64,000 bases of DNA from Gemmatimonadaceae bacterium (lineage in GTDB: Bacteria; Gemmatimonadota; Gemmatimonadetes; Gemmatimonadales; Gemmatimonadaceae), in the NCBI GenBank assembly GCA_017881545.1, contig JADGQU010000001.1, positions 1 through 64,000 on the forward strand. Reading direction: 5' to 3'. The position numbers were made by a program, and so were the translations under genes. Below are positions 24,092-33,328 of the stretch, piece by piece; position 1 is the stretch's first letter, and each line of letters begins with the position of its first letter. A model generated the notes under the pieces. That model made no database searches, had not been told where the DNA came from, and worked only from the letters and a program-made list of their open reading frames with translations.

Positions 24092-25455
24092 AGGATATTC
24101 CCCGGTGCGAGAATACCAAGAGGATCCAGCTCTCTCTTCACCGCCGTCATCATTGCGATCTGGAGCGCGTTCATCTGGAGCGGAAGCCACTTGCGTTTGA
24201 TCTTTCCGATCCCGTGCTCCGCCGCCACGGTGCCGCCGAGGGCGAGCACGCGTTTCAGCGTCTGTTCGACAACCGATTCTATCGTAGCAAGCTCTCGCGC
24301 GGTGCGAGCAATGAAATTCTGATGAGGATGGCCGTTGCCGGCGTGACCGTAGATCACCGCTTGCTCGATACCACTTTCCGCAGCCAGCGTACGCGCAGTT
24401 CTAATTGCTTCGGCGATTCTGTGATACGGCACCGCCCAGTCGGTAGAAACTTTTCTTCCGCCCGCGTCACGGTGTCTGGTTCCCCGCTCATTCATCGTCG
24501 ATGGAATACTGTGACGAATTCTTCGGGCTTCTCTTAGTCTTGCCTCACCATCAAAAACGACCGGGTCAAAATCCGGAGCAATTGATTCGATGAGCTCAGC
24601 CCACCTGCCGAGTGTGGAATCGAGATCGTCGCCAACCTCTTCCTCTACGTATATCATCGCGGCTGCTCCTTCCGGCAAGATTCCAGCTTGGGCCGCGGTG
24701 CGCGCGATCTCGATTGCCTGATCGTCGAAGTATTCGATGCAACGCGGGGTTACCGTACGCGATTCTCGCGTCGCCACCACGAATCTCAGCGCATCGTCCT
24801 CCGCCCTGAAGAATACCGCGAGTCCGACAACGTGGGCCGGGAGCGGCAGCAGGGTCAGCTCGGCCTCCACGACTATTCCGAGGGTACCCTCGCTCCCGAT
24901 GAACCAATCAATGGGATCGTGGGCAAATGCGTAACCGACGGTGTTCTTCTCGAGATTGGTTCTCCGAAACTCCATTAACTCGCCGTTTGCCATCACTACT
25001 TTCAGTGCCTGCACGTGCTTCCGTGTTGCGCCGTACTTGAAGGTACGGGCCCCGGATGCGTTGCACGCGATTGCCCCGCCAATCGTGGACTCCTCCTCGC
25101 TGGTCGGGTCTGGTGCGAAGAGGAGACCCGCTGCTGCCGCGGTCCGCTTTATTTCGCCGACGAGCGCCCCCGGACCAGTCTTGATCGTTTTTGTTCTTTC
25201 GTCGATTGTAGAAATGCGATCGAGTGCGCGAAGCGAGAGCAGCACGCCAGTGTCGGTAATGGATGCCGCCGTTGTGCTCGTCTGTGCGCCCGCGCACGTG
25301 ACCGGTGTGCGGTCAGCGGTCGCTCGCCGCAGCAGCTCGATGACCTCCTCTACCGATTCAGGTCGAGCTACCAGCTCTGGAACCAGACAAAGGCCCGATG
25401 CATCGGCTGCATAGGCTTCTCGTACGCTCTTGTCGCTGCTTAGGCTGACACTCAC
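24088..25455 (-). CDS. FAD-linked 2-hydroxyacid dehydrogenase (GlcD/D2HGDH type)
   Basis: The 455-residue protein has an N-terminal PCMH-type FAD domain (VEEVIELLRRATADRTPVTCAGAQTS, then PDPTSEEESTIGGAIACNASG and FIGSEGTLGIV). The FAD-oxidase C-terminal domain carries a metal site (IYGHAGNGHPHQNFIA and GTVAAEHGIGKIKR). Relatives oxidise D-lactate, glycolate or D-2-hydroxyglutarate. It lies inside the serine operon between serA and serB with 4-nt overlaps on both sides. Because SerA can also reduce 2-oxoglutarate, a D-2-hydroxyglutarate dehydrogenase that recycles that product fits best; this is inference. There is no signal peptide or membrane helix. Confidence 0.85.
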   Translation of the reverse strand: MSVSLSSDKSVREAYAADASGLCLVPELVARPESVEEVIELLRRATADRTPVTCAGAQTSTTAASITDTGVLLSLRALDRISTIDERTKTIKTGPGALVGEIKRTAAAAGLLFAPDPTSEEESTIGGAIACNASGARTFKYGATRKHVQALKVVMANGELMEFRRTNLEKNTVGYAFAHDPIDWFIGSEGTLGIVVEAELTLLPLPAHVVGLAVFFRAEDDALRFVVATRESRTVTPRCIEYFDDQAIEIARTAAQAGILPEGAAAMIYVEEEVGDDLDSTLGRWAELIESIAPDFDPVVFDGEARLREARRIRHSIPSTMNERGTRHRDAGGRKVSTDWAVPYHRIAEAIRTARTLAAESGIEQAVIYGHAGNGHPHQNFIARTARELATIESVVEQTLKRVLALGGTVAAEHGIGKIKRKWLPLQMNALQIAMMTAVKRELDPLGILAPGNIL

Positions 25456-27059
25456 CCTGAATGAAAGCAGACGACGGCAGCGGACGACACATCGGGAAGT
25501 CGAAGCAGCGATTCACGGATCGGCTCGCTCACGTCTCCGTCGACTGACACGGCGGCAAGTGCCTGGCCTCCCTGAGCCAGACGTGCCTGATGGTATTCGG
25601 CGATGTTGACGCCGGCTTCGCCGAGCAGCGTCCCCACACGGCCAATCACGCCTGGAACATCGTTATTGGTAAGAATCAGCAGCGTGTCCCGCGGTTGAAT
25701 GTCCACGTGGAATGCCCCGATCCGTGTGAAACGCGCCGCCGCGCCAGGTTGTGCTGTGCCAGCAACCGCGATTTCCTGCATGCCGCCGCTCAATCTCACT
25801 TCGACTGCGTAGGGATTACCCTGGATCGGAGTCTCCGTGGTCGAAAGATCTATTCCGCGAGTCTCCGCCATTGCACGAGCATTGATGAGATTGAGGCGCT
25901 CCTGTTCAACCGTGCCTTCCAGCAGCCCGCGCGCAGCCGATGCAAGCAGCGCGCTCTTGGCGGCGCTCAACGCCGAGCCAGAACGCACATCAATCCGTTG
26001 GACCGCGCGCGTGCCTTGCGTTGCGAGTATGGCTCTTCCAACCGCGGCCGCGCGGCGTGCAAGTGTCAGCGCCGGTTCGACTTCCGACCACTGTCCACCG
26101 ACGTCAGCAACATTTATGGAACGCGAGAGCTCCCCACTAATGAGCGCGTCACGCACTGCCACGCAAACGTCGACCGCAACGTTGCGCTGGGCTTCCGTTG
26201 TGGATGCGCCGATGTGCGGAGTAAGCAGCACGTTCGGAAGTGTCCGCAGAGGATGGTCCGCGGCCAGGGGCTCCTTTTCGTAGGCGTCGACGACTGCCCC
26301 AAGGAGATGCTTGTTGCCCAACGCTTCCAGCAAAGCCTTTTCATCGACGATTCCGCCGCGAGCCATGTTCACCACAATGGATTGCCGAGGAAGCCGTGCG
26401 ATCTCCCGCTTGCCGATCATCGCCCTGGTTTCATCAGTCAGGGGTGTATGAACAGTGAGAATATCTGACTGCTCGAGCAGGGCATCTAGCGACTGCAACT
26501 CCTGAACGCGTAATGACTCGAAGCGGGACTGGGCGATGTACGGATCATAGGCGACAACGTTCATTCCGAACGCCCGGGCACGCGTCGCCACCTCGCCCCC
26601 AATCCGACCGAGGCCGACGATTCCAAGCGTCCTGCCTTTCAGCTCGGATCCCAGCAAGGCCGACCGCTCCCATTTGCCCGCGTGCATCGAGGTATCCGCC
26701 CGCGGGATGTGCCGAAGCAGGGAGATGACTGTTCCAAAGAACAGCTCGACGACGGCGATCGTGTTGCCGGCCGGTGCGTTGATGACCGCGACACCCAGAG
26801 CGGTCGCAGTGTCGAGGGCGATGTTGTCGACTCCGACACCGGCCCGTCCAACTACCTTGAGCTTCCGGGCCTTCTCCAGTAGCTCCGCCGTAATCTTAGT
26901 GGCGCTGCGACCCACGATCGCGTCATAGTCGGCGATCCTGGCAAGCAGTTCATCCTTGGGTAGCGTCGGCACTTCGTCGACGACGATCCTCGGCTCGGCC
27001 GAAAGGAGCGCGACACCTTCGGCGTCGATCTCATCGGTGACGAGAACGCGATAAGTCAC
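25452..27059 (-). CDS. serA: D-3-phosphoglycerate dehydrogenase
   Basis: The 535-residue long-form SerA oxidises 3-phosphoglycerate. Its substrate and nucleotide domains contain VGRSATKIT, GRAGVGVDNIA, GIVGLGRIGGEVA (NAD loop), MARGGIVDEKAL and LTPHIGASTTEAQ (catalytic His). An ASB domain lies near residues 320-450 and a C-terminal ACT domain (LLILTNNDVPGVIGRVGTLL) is probably the site of serine feedback. The GTG at 27059 (VTYRVLVTDEIDAEG) fits family starts better than the ATG at 27113. It is the promoter-proximal gene of the serine operon and its stop overlaps the oxidase start. Confidence 0.95.
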   Translation of the reverse strand: MTYRVLVTDEIDAEGVALLSAEPRIVVDEVPTLPKDELLARIADYDAIVGRSATKITAELLEKARKLKVVGRAGVGVDNIALDTATALGVAVINAPAGNTIAVVELFFGTVISLLRHIPRADTSMHAGKWERSALLGSELKGRTLGIVGLGRIGGEVATRARAFGMNVVAYDPYIAQSRFESLRVQELQSLDALLEQSDILTVHTPLTDETRAMIGKREIARLPRQSIVVNMARGGIVDEKALLEALGNKHLLGAVVDAYEKEPLAADHPLRTLPNVLLTPHIGASTTEAQRNVAVDVCVAVRDALISGELSRSINVADVGGQWSEVEPALTLARRAAAVGRAILATQGTRAVQRIDVRSGSALSAAKSALLASAARGLLEGTVEQERLNLINARAMAETRGIDLSTTETPIQGNPYAVEVRLSGGMQEIAVAGTAQPGAAARFTRIGAFHVDIQPRDTLLILTNNDVPGVIGRVGTLLGEAGVNIAEYHQARLAQGGQALAAVSVDGDVSEPIRESLLRLPDVSSAAVVCFHSG

Positions 27060-27155
27060 TGTTGGTGAGCCGGGTTTGAGCTGGTCGCTGAGGAGAGTGG
27101 AACGAACGTGCAATATCGCTAGCCCGGGCTCATGCCCACAAGCGACGGGAGTGGC

Positions 27156-27503
27156 TCACCGCCCCAACCAGCTTTTCCACGTAGCCTCGTCCGCACCGAT
27201 GACGACCTGGTTTGCATTACGGACGAGTGGCAGCCGAAGCAATAGCGGCTCTTCGGATAGTTTCTCCAGCCAGCGTTCGTCCGAAAGTTGCGCGTACTGA
27301 AGACCAAGGTCGCCAAAACGCTTGGAGGCTCGATCAACGAGTGCCGCCACGCCAAATTTCTGGGCGAACCGGCGAAGCTCGCCGAGGGACGCAGGGCGCT
27401 CCAGGAGATCGACGAAGTGAGTTTTGACCCTGCGCTCCGAGAAGAAGCGAAGAGCCTTGCGGGTATCTGCACTCTTCTTGACTCCAAAGATCTGTACTTC
27501 CAA
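27156..27503 (-). CDS. ArsC/Spx-fold protein lacking the active-site cysteine
   Basis: The 115-residue protein follows the ArsC/Spx/YffB thioredoxin-like pattern: VQIFGVKKSADTRKALRFF at the N-terminus, THFVDLLERP, then a helical insert and LLRLPLVRNANQVVIG with the cis-Pro. The position that holds the catalytic Cys (KKCxDTRKA in relatives) is Ser, and no other Cys is in the chain. It cannot be an arsenate or glutathione-linked reductase of the usual type. A regulatory or binding role, as for Spx, is possible. It stands alone upstream of the serine operon. Confidence 0.83.
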   Translation of the reverse strand: MEVQIFGVKKSADTRKALRFFSERRVKTHFVDLLERPASLGELRRFAQKFGVAALVDRASKRFGDLGLQYAQLSDERWLEKLSEEPLLLRLPLVRNANQVVIGADEATWKSWLGR

Positions 27504-27567
27504 CGTGTGGCCCTGTCTTGTTAGCGGAGAATTTGATTGATAAGCCCCGACCTGGTACCGCCGATCA

Positions 27568-28590
27568 GTGCAGCGTGAAATAATCTATTCGCCCGCCTGG
27601 TGGATTCCCGGCGGTCACCTGCAGACGTTGTGGGGAAAGCTGTTCAGGCGTCAGCTGCCAGCTCCGACTGTCCTCGAGCGCTGGGAGATGCCAGATGGAG
27701 ACTTCCTGGAGCTGCACCGTTTGTCCGCGGCGGCGGGGGCACCTCGTCTCTTGTTGCTGCATGGTCTCGAGGGGACCGTCCGTTCGCACTACGCGCAAGG
27801 TCTGCTGAATGAAGCAGCCCGGCGTGGGTGGGGTGCCGATCTTCTGATCTTCCGGTCGTGCGGCTCGGAACCGAATCGAACCCGCAGATTCTACCACTCA
27901 GGCGAAACAACCGACACCGCGTTCGTCCTCGACAGAATTTCGCGCGAGCATCCGTCATCTCTTCTCGCCATCGCCGGGGTCTCGCTCGGCGGCAATGTAT
28001 TGCTCAAGTTTCTCGGAGAACGAGGCAGCGATCTGCCTCCTCGCCTGAAAGCTGCTGCCGCTATTTCGGTCCCGTTCGACCTGTCTCGTTCCTCCACCCG
28101 GATCAATCGTGGGTTTTCGCGATTCTACCAGAAGTTTTTCCTGAATTCGCTGCGCCGGAAGGCACAGGAAAAGGCCCGCCGGTTCCCTGATCTCGCTCCC
28201 GCGGATAAGATCTCCGGACTACGAACGCTCGAGGACTTCGACAATCTGATCACTGGCCCGTTGCATGGATTCCGGAACGCGCAGGACTACTATGAGCGCT
28301 CTAGCTCACTCCCGCGGCTGGAGCATATTAGACTCACAACGCTACTATTAAGCGCGGTCGACGACCCTATGCTGCCGCCGGAGGTACTCGACGAAGTCCG
28401 GGATGTAGCGCGCCGGAATCCGAAGCTGCACCTGGAATTCGTGGAGAAGGGCGGTCACGCCGGTTTTATAGCTGGCTCGTTGCCGTGGCGTCCATTTTAT
28501 TATGCGGAGTATCGCGTTGGAGAATTCTTCGCCGAACGGTTCCAAAATGCTTCGGCGCCTCGGCAACCAGTCACACGGGAGAGTCGGTAA
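27568..28590 (+). CDS. YheT/EMB8-family alpha/beta hydrolase
   Basis: The 340-residue protein belongs to the YheT branch of alpha/beta hydrolases: WWIPGGHLQTLWGKLFRR is the family N-terminus, LLLHGLEGTVRS the oxyanion loop, GVSLGGNVLLKFLGE the nucleophile elbow with Ser, LLSAVDDPMLPPE the acid and EKGGHAGFI the His. Members act on esters or lipids, mostly uncharacterised in bacteria. The start is GTG at 27568. The next gene begins two bases after its stop. Confidence 0.9.
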   Translation: MQREIIYSPAWWIPGGHLQTLWGKLFRRQLPAPTVLERWEMPDGDFLELHRLSAAAGAPRLLLLHGLEGTVRSHYAQGLLNEAARRGWGADLLIFRSCGSEPNRTRRFYHSGETTDTAFVLDRISREHPSSLLAIAGVSLGGNVLLKFLGERGSDLPPRLKAAAAISVPFDLSRSSTRINRGFSRFYQKFFLNSLRRKAQEKARRFPDLAPADKISGLRTLEDFDNLITGPLHGFRNAQDYYERSSSLPRLEHIRLTTLLLSAVDDPMLPPEVLDEVRDVARRNPKLHLEFVEKGGHAGFIAGSLPWRPFYYAEYRVGEFFAERFQNASAPRQPVTRESR

Positions 28591-28591
28591 C

Positions 28592-29500
28592 ATGCGTGTA
28601 CAACCGGCAGTAATCAGACTCGGTCTAATCCTCGCGCTCACGGGTACGGCGTGCACGACCAACAAAATGGTTCCCGCGTCCGATGCTCACACTGATCACA
28701 CGGCGCCATCATTCCCCGTGGCCGCAGCAAGTGCATCCAACGACCTGCGCCTGCCCGCTGATGCCTCTGGAGCGCCTGCCCGCCTGGCTGCTTCCCCCCG
28801 GCACGGGGAGTTTGTCACAATCCGCACTGGTGGTACGGATAGCGTCCGCGCCTGGGTGGTATATCCCGAGCGGAGCACCAAGGCTCCTGTGGTCGTGGTC
28901 GTTCACGAGATCTTCGGGCTGTCGTCCTGGATCCGCGGCGTCGCGGATCAGCTCGCGGCCGATGGCTTTATTGCGATCGCGCCGGACCTGCTGACGATGA
29001 AGAATCTTCCCGATGGTCCTGATAGCGTTGTTGGACCGCTGGCCACCGCCGCAATTCGAACTCTCGATGCCGCCTGGGTTCAAAAACAGCTGGACGCCGT
29101 TGGCCAGTACGGAATGTCGTTGCCGGCGGCCCAGCAAAAATACGGGATCGTCGGTTTCTGCTGGGGTGGCGGTGTCTCCTTTGCGCACGCGGCTCATGCA
29201 TCGGGCCTTGGCGCATCGGTCGTCTATTATGGCGTCGCTCCAAAGGCGGAAGATTTGCCTTCGGTTCGCGCTCCTGTTTTGGGATTGTACGGCGGGAACG
29301 ACGCTCGCGTAGATGCTACCATACCACCGGCTGACACCGCCCTTCGTGCTCTCGGCCGAACCTACACTTACAGCATTTATCCTGGTGCAGGCCACGGATT
29401 CCTGCGGCAACAGACCGGGATGGATGGAGCCAACATGGCGGCGACACGCGCGGCGTGGCCGGCAACCATAGCCTGGTTCAGAAAGTATCTGGGATCCTGA
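28592..29500 (+). CDS. Dienelactone-hydrolase-family lipoprotein
   Basis: The ATG at 28592 yields a signal peptide ending in the lipobox-like GTAC and a 302-residue protein. The alpha/beta hydrolase core shows VVHEIFGLSSWIRGVAD (oxyanion region with conserved Glu), GIVGFCWGGG (nucleophile Cys as in dienelactone hydrolase), LYGGNDARVD (Asp) and PGAGHGFLR (His). The native substrate is unknown; it acts outside the cytoplasm. It directly follows the YheT-type hydrolase and may share its transcript. Confidence 0.9.
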   Translation: MRVQPAVIRLGLILALTGTACTTNKMVPASDAHTDHTAPSFPVAAASASNDLRLPADASGAPARLAASPRHGEFVTIRTGGTDSVRAWVVYPERSTKAPVVVVVHEIFGLSSWIRGVADQLAADGFIAIAPDLLTMKNLPDGPDSVVGPLATAAIRTLDAAWVQKQLDAVGQYGMSLPAAQQKYGIVGFCWGGGVSFAHAAHASGLGASVVYYGVAPKAEDLPSVRAPVLGLYGGNDARVDATIPPADTALRALGRTYTYSIYPGAGHGFLRQQTGMDGANMAATRAAWPATIAWFRKYLGS

Positions 29501-30084
29501 GTAGGGCGCAGAGAGTCGATCTTGATTCCAGACACCTTATCGAGCTTGTGGCAATTCTTCCCATAGTCTTCCTCACCGCCTTTATCGGCGGACTGATGCT
29601 GGCAGTGTTCGCAATGCTGAACGGCGTGGGGGTCGCACGCCGAAACCTCGCGCGAGCGCCTTCCGCATTCTTCAACCTTCCGGCGGTAGCCGCTTTTGCG
29701 GTCGGCTTCGGTGCCGCCGGGTACCCAATTGCAACCCGTACGCGACTGCCGACGTGGGGCATCCTGCTGATTGCGATAGGGGCTGGAGGACTCGCGATCA
29801 GCGGAATGATTACGCTTCTCGCCCAGTGGGCCTTCCGCGGATTTTCGGCTGCTTCGGCCGGCGATGAGGAGGAGATTCAGGGCCAGCTTGCTGTCGTTAC
29901 GCGAGAGATCACGGCTTCCATTCCGGGTGAAATCTCTTACGGGTCTGTTGGCAAGGAGATGAGAGTTCCTGCCCGGGGTCTGAGCACGAAGTCGCTGGCC
30001 ATTGGCACCGACGTCGTTATCGACCGCATCGAAGACGGAGTGGCGTTCGTCGAGGAATGGGCGGTAGTCGAACAGCGCCTCTAG
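29455..30084 (+). CDS. NfeD-like membrane protein
   Basis: Two or three membrane helices (IELVAILPIVFLTAFIGGLM; NLPAVAAFAVGFGAAGY; WGILLIAIGAGGLAISGMIT) precede a cytoplasmic or periplasmic OB-fold tail of about 70 residues (GQLAVVTREI...GEISY...VVIDRIEDGVAFVEEW), the NfeD C-terminal pattern. NfeD proteins work with SPFH/stomatin proteins in membrane organisation, but none is nearby. The GTG at 29455 overlaps the upstream gene by 46 nt; a GTG at 29548 that starts right at the first helix is an equally possible start. Confidence 0.68.
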   Translation: MAGNHSLVQKVSGILSRAQRVDLDSRHLIELVAILPIVFLTAFIGGLMLAVFAMLNGVGVARRNLARAPSAFFNLPAVAAFAVGFGAAGYPIATRTRLPTWGILLIAIGAGGLAISGMITLLAQWAFRGFSAASAGDEEEIQGQLAVVTREITASIPGEISYGSVGKEMRVPARGLSTKSLAIGTDVVIDRIEDGVAFVEEWAVVEQRL

Positions 30085-30380
30085 GTTCCTCGACCCTTCG
30101 AGCCACGCGCGTACAGCATGAGCCAGTCCGGCCAATTGCCGCTTAACTCGAAAAAATCATCGAAATAGGTCAGACCGCTTTCCTCGAGATCCTGGATCAG
30201 ATCCGGAAGCATGTCGTCTGATGGCAGCGGTCCGAGCGCGATGAGGCCGTCCTCAACCCGGAATTCGTCGTCCGTGAGGTTGTACCGCTCGTCAATCGCC
30301 CGGCGAGTCAATCCGGCGCGTTCGAATGCGCTTTGACGAATGAGAACTACGGCACGGCCGTGAGAAAGCTCGAGAGGCAT
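30081..30380 (-). CDS. Small acidic protein of unknown function
   Basis: The 99-residue protein has no signal peptide, helix-spanning segment or metal motif. It begins MPLELSHGRAVVLIRQSAFE, has a likely helix-rich acidic middle (LPDLIQDLEESGLTYFDDFFEL) and ends WPDWLMLYARGSK. The composition and the W/D-rich end suggest a folded cytoplasmic domain. I do not recognise a family. It is convergent with the NfeD-like gene (4-nt overlap) and divergent from mnmG. Confidence 0.6.
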   Translation of the reverse strand: MPLELSHGRAVVLIRQSAFERAGLTRRAIDERYNLTDDEFRVEDGLIALGPLPSDDMLPDLIQDLEESGLTYFDDFFELSGNWPDWLMLYARGSKGRGT

Positions 30381-30435
30381 GAATTAATTTCGAGAGGAAA
30401 CCGACGAGAACCAGGGCTCTCTTTATCTTTAATGT

Positions 30436-32367
30436 ATGTCGCAATTGCCGGGCTTCGAAACAGAGTTTGACGTTGTAGTCATAGGCGCCGGCCACGCGGG
30501 AACAGAGGCGGCGGTCGCGGCGGCGCGCCTTGGCGCTCGAGTCGGATTGATCACGAGTGCGCTGGAGACGATCGGTCAGATGTCATGCAATCCAGCGATT
30601 GGCGGTGTTGCCAAAGGTACGGTCGTGCGCGAAGTCGACGCGTTGGGAGGAATCATGGGGAGAGCTACCGATCTCGCCATGATCCAGTTTCGGATGTTGA
30701 ACCGCAGCAAAGGACCCGCTGTCTGGGCTCCGCGTGCGCAGTGCGATCGTGGACTCTACCGCCGCGCGGTAAGGACGCTCCTGGAGGAACAGACAAGACT
30801 TCAGACCGTGCAGGGCACTGTCGGCCGGCTCCTTCTCACGCAGGACGAACGCCGCGTACTCGGCGTCGAGACCATGGAGGGGAGGCGCTTCGGCGCCAAG
30901 AGCGTGGTGATTACCACGGGAACTTTCCTGCACGGCCGGATCCATATCGGCACCGAGACTCGCATTTCCGGGGGGCGAGCCGGCGATGCTGCCACCACCC
31001 ACCTTGCCGAACAGCTCGAGCAAGCTGGTCTTACGGTTGCGCGCTTCAAGACGGGAACACCGCCACGTATCGATGGCCGATCCGTCGACTACTCCGCTCT
31101 CGAGATCCAGGAGAGCGAGATAGAGCAGTTCGACTATTCGTGGTCACACTTCTGGGGTGCCAGGCGCAGCGATGGCGCCGCTACCAGGCATCCCGCTCAG
31201 ATGGCGTGCTGGATCACGTATCTCGAAGGGGAAGGCAAGAGGATCATCAAGGACAACATCGGGAAGTCCGCGATGTACGGCGGTGCCATCTCCTCGCGCG
31301 GCCCACGGTACTGTCCTTCGGTCGAGGATAAGATCGTAAAGTTTCCAGACGCGGAGAGACACCAGATTTTCCTCGAACCCGAGGGGCACGATACGTCGGA
31401 GCTTTACGTCAACGGACTGTCTACTTCACTGCCGGCGTCCGTGCAGCTCGAGATTCTACGATCTATCGGCGGGCTGGCGGATGTAAGGATGAATCGCGCG
31501 GGCTACGCCATCGAGTACGACTACTATCCGCCGACACAACTGGACTCATCGCTGCAGGTCAAGGCCATCCCGGGCCTCTACTTCGCTGGACAGATAAACG
31601 GAACGACCGGCTACGAGGAAGCTGCGGGACAGGGCGTGGTCGCGGGCCTCAACGCTGCTCTCGCGATCCAACAGAAACCACCCATCGTGCTGGGTCGAGA
31701 GACATCGTACATCGGAGTGCTGGTCGATGACCTCGTCACCCGCGGGGTGGATGAGCCATACAGGCTCTTCACGTCTCGCTCGGAGTTCAGACTTACCGTG
31801 CGCCAGGACAACGCGCTCAGGCGGCTAGGTCCGATTGGTATGCGGCTTGGCATCTATTCGGAGCCCGAAGACACAATCATCAAGGCGCGATTGCAGGACG
31901 AAGACTCCGCCCTCCGACTTGCCGAAGCGACGAGCATTCGACCTGACCAGGCAGCTCCGATTCTATCTGGTGCCGGTAGTGCACCACTCTCTCACGCTGT
32001 GAGAATAGTGGAAGTAGCAAGACGTCAGGAAATTCCACTCGACACTCTCTTCCACGCAGTAGGACTGGGAGCGGAACTTGATAGCGAGGCGCTCGTCACG
32101 GCAGATCTCGAGATCAAGTACGCGGGGTACTTCGAGCGCGAGCGAGTGCAGGCGGAGCGGATGCGTAGAATGGGAGATTTCTCTCTCGACCCCGAGCTGG
32201 ATTACGGCGATATGCGCTCGTTGTCGTTCGAGGCGCGTCAGAAACTCTCGACTCTCAGGCCCCGCTCGCTCGCTCAGGCGTCGCGAATTCCGGGTGTAAG
32301 TCCCAGCGATTTACAGAACCTCGTGATCGAGATTGAGCGACGCCGGCGCCTGGCTGCTACGCCGTAG
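30436..32367 (+). CDS. mnmG: tRNA uridine 5-carboxymethylaminomethyl modification enzyme, FAD subunit
   Basis: MnmG (GidA, 643 aa) works with MnmE to modify U34 in tRNAs. VVVIGAGHAGTEAAVAAARLG binds FAD, MSCNPAIGGVAKG and the catalytic Cys motif GLYRRA-region follow (QMSCNPAIGG; PRAQCDRGLYRR), and GQINGTTGYEEAAGQG is the family signature. The C-terminal helical domain ends SRIPGVSPSDLQNLVIEIERRR. The usual neighbours are mnmE and rsmG; here mnmE is 26 kb away and no rsmG is seen. Its 3' end overlaps the convergent transporter gene by 11 nt. Confidence 0.97.
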   Translation: MSQLPGFETEFDVVVIGAGHAGTEAAVAAARLGARVGLITSALETIGQMSCNPAIGGVAKGTVVREVDALGGIMGRATDLAMIQFRMLNRSKGPAVWAPRAQCDRGLYRRAVRTLLEEQTRLQTVQGTVGRLLLTQDERRVLGVETMEGRRFGAKSVVITTGTFLHGRIHIGTETRISGGRAGDAATTHLAEQLEQAGLTVARFKTGTPPRIDGRSVDYSALEIQESEIEQFDYSWSHFWGARRSDGAATRHPAQMACWITYLEGEGKRIIKDNIGKSAMYGGAISSRGPRYCPSVEDKIVKFPDAERHQIFLEPEGHDTSELYVNGLSTSLPASVQLEILRSIGGLADVRMNRAGYAIEYDYYPPTQLDSSLQVKAIPGLYFAGQINGTTGYEEAAGQGVVAGLNAALAIQQKPPIVLGRETSYIGVLVDDLVTRGVDEPYRLFTSRSEFRLTVRQDNALRRLGPIGMRLGIYSEPEDTIIKARLQDEDSALRLAEATSIRPDQAAPILSGAGSAPLSHAVRIVEVARRQEIPLDTLFHAVGLGAELDSEALVTADLEIKYAGYFERERVQAERMRRMGDFSLDPELDYGDMRSLSFEARQKLSTLRPRSLAQASRIPGVSPSDLQNLVIEIERRRRLAATP

Positions 32368-33250
32368 CAGTAGCCCGAGCCGAGCTCCACTCGATAACCA
32401 GCACCGCCACCGCGATGAGAACGCCGCCAAGGAGTGTTGCCGCTCCGAACTGATTGCCGAGCACCAGCGCGCCAAGAAGCGCTGTAAAGAAAGGCTCGAC
32501 GGTCGCGATGATTGCCGTCCTCACTGGACCGAGCACCGACAGACCCTTGATGAGTGCCGAGAATGCAATCACGGTCGATACGAGCGCTAACATGACGATG
32601 TTCGACCAGACAGCTATTCCTCTGGGGATAAGAAGCTCGCCGGCAAACAGCGCAGCGATTGCAAACGAGATTGCCGCTCCCACTATCAGCAGGAAAGTAG
32701 ACAGCAGGGCTGGTATGCCATCCTGCACATGTTCGAGCGCTGGCAGGTATGCGGAGTAGAGCAGCGCTGACCCGAGAGCTAGCATCACACCGATCGGATT
32801 GAGCCTCTCCGTGGGGGCTCCGACCATGATCGTCACGCCCGTGAGGGCAAGCAGCAGCGCGAAGACGCGAATGGACGTTAATCGTTCGGTTCTTCGGATC
32901 GCTGCGAGGACCGCCACCCAAGCCGGGTAGGTATAAAACAAAAAGGCTAGCGGCCCAACCGGTATGTACTCGAGTGCGTGAAGACTCAGATAAGTAATCA
33001 GCGCTTGGCCGACTCCACCTATCAGCATAAGCTGAACGATGCGGCGCCTCGGGAGCGAGCGGATCTGTTTTATCTGAGCCACTCCTCCGAGCAGCACTGC
33101 TCCCACGACATAGCGCCAAGCCATCGCTGTAAGCAGAGGAACACCAGCACTAGTCGTCAGAACGGTGAGGACGGAAATCGATCCGAAACTGAGAGCTGAT
33201 ACGACGATCAGCAGTGTAGCACGCCCGACTGATGTGTCTGAGGATTCCAT
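32357..33250 (-). CDS. EamA/DMT-family transporter
   Basis: The 297-residue protein has about ten hydrophobic helices in two EamA repeats. The first repeat begins LLIVVSALSFGSISVLTVL with PLLTAMAWRYVVGA, and the second begins LNPIGVMLALGSALLYSAYL. The family exports amino acids, nucleotide-like or other metabolites, with no substrate signature visible here. It is convergent with mnmG and divergent from the channel gene. Confidence 0.9.
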   Translation of the reverse strand: MESSDTSVGRATLLIVVSALSFGSISVLTVLTTSAGVPLLTAMAWRYVVGAVLLGGVAQIKQIRSLPRRRIVQLMLIGGVGQALITYLSLHALEYIPVGPLAFLFYTYPAWVAVLAAIRRTERLTSIRVFALLLALTGVTIMVGAPTERLNPIGVMLALGSALLYSAYLPALEHVQDGIPALLSTFLLIVGAAISFAIAALFAGELLIPRGIAVWSNIVMLALVSTVIAFSALIKGLSVLGPVRTAIIATVEPFFTALLGALVLGNQFGAATLLGGVLIAVAVLVIEWSSARATATA

Positions 33251-33328
33251 CGAACGAATGTAGCTTTACCAGATATTCCGGGCCATTTTTTGGACGGTAC
33301 CGCTGGCTTTCCATCGAACGCGTAATAA

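Noticed and set aside
25008..25020. CACGTG core as a further parS site
   Set aside because: Flanks (TGCACGTGCT) do not match TTCCACGTGGAA, and it lies inside a conserved coding region.
27119..27487. 122-codon frame on the minus strand over the ArsC-like gene
   Set aside because: Overlaps the supported ArsC/Spx-fold gene in another frame and has no fold pattern.
29377..30135. 252-codon frame opposite the NfeD-like gene
   Set aside because: Antisense to a gene with clear membrane helices and OB fold; composition Arg/Ser-rich, typical of a shadow.
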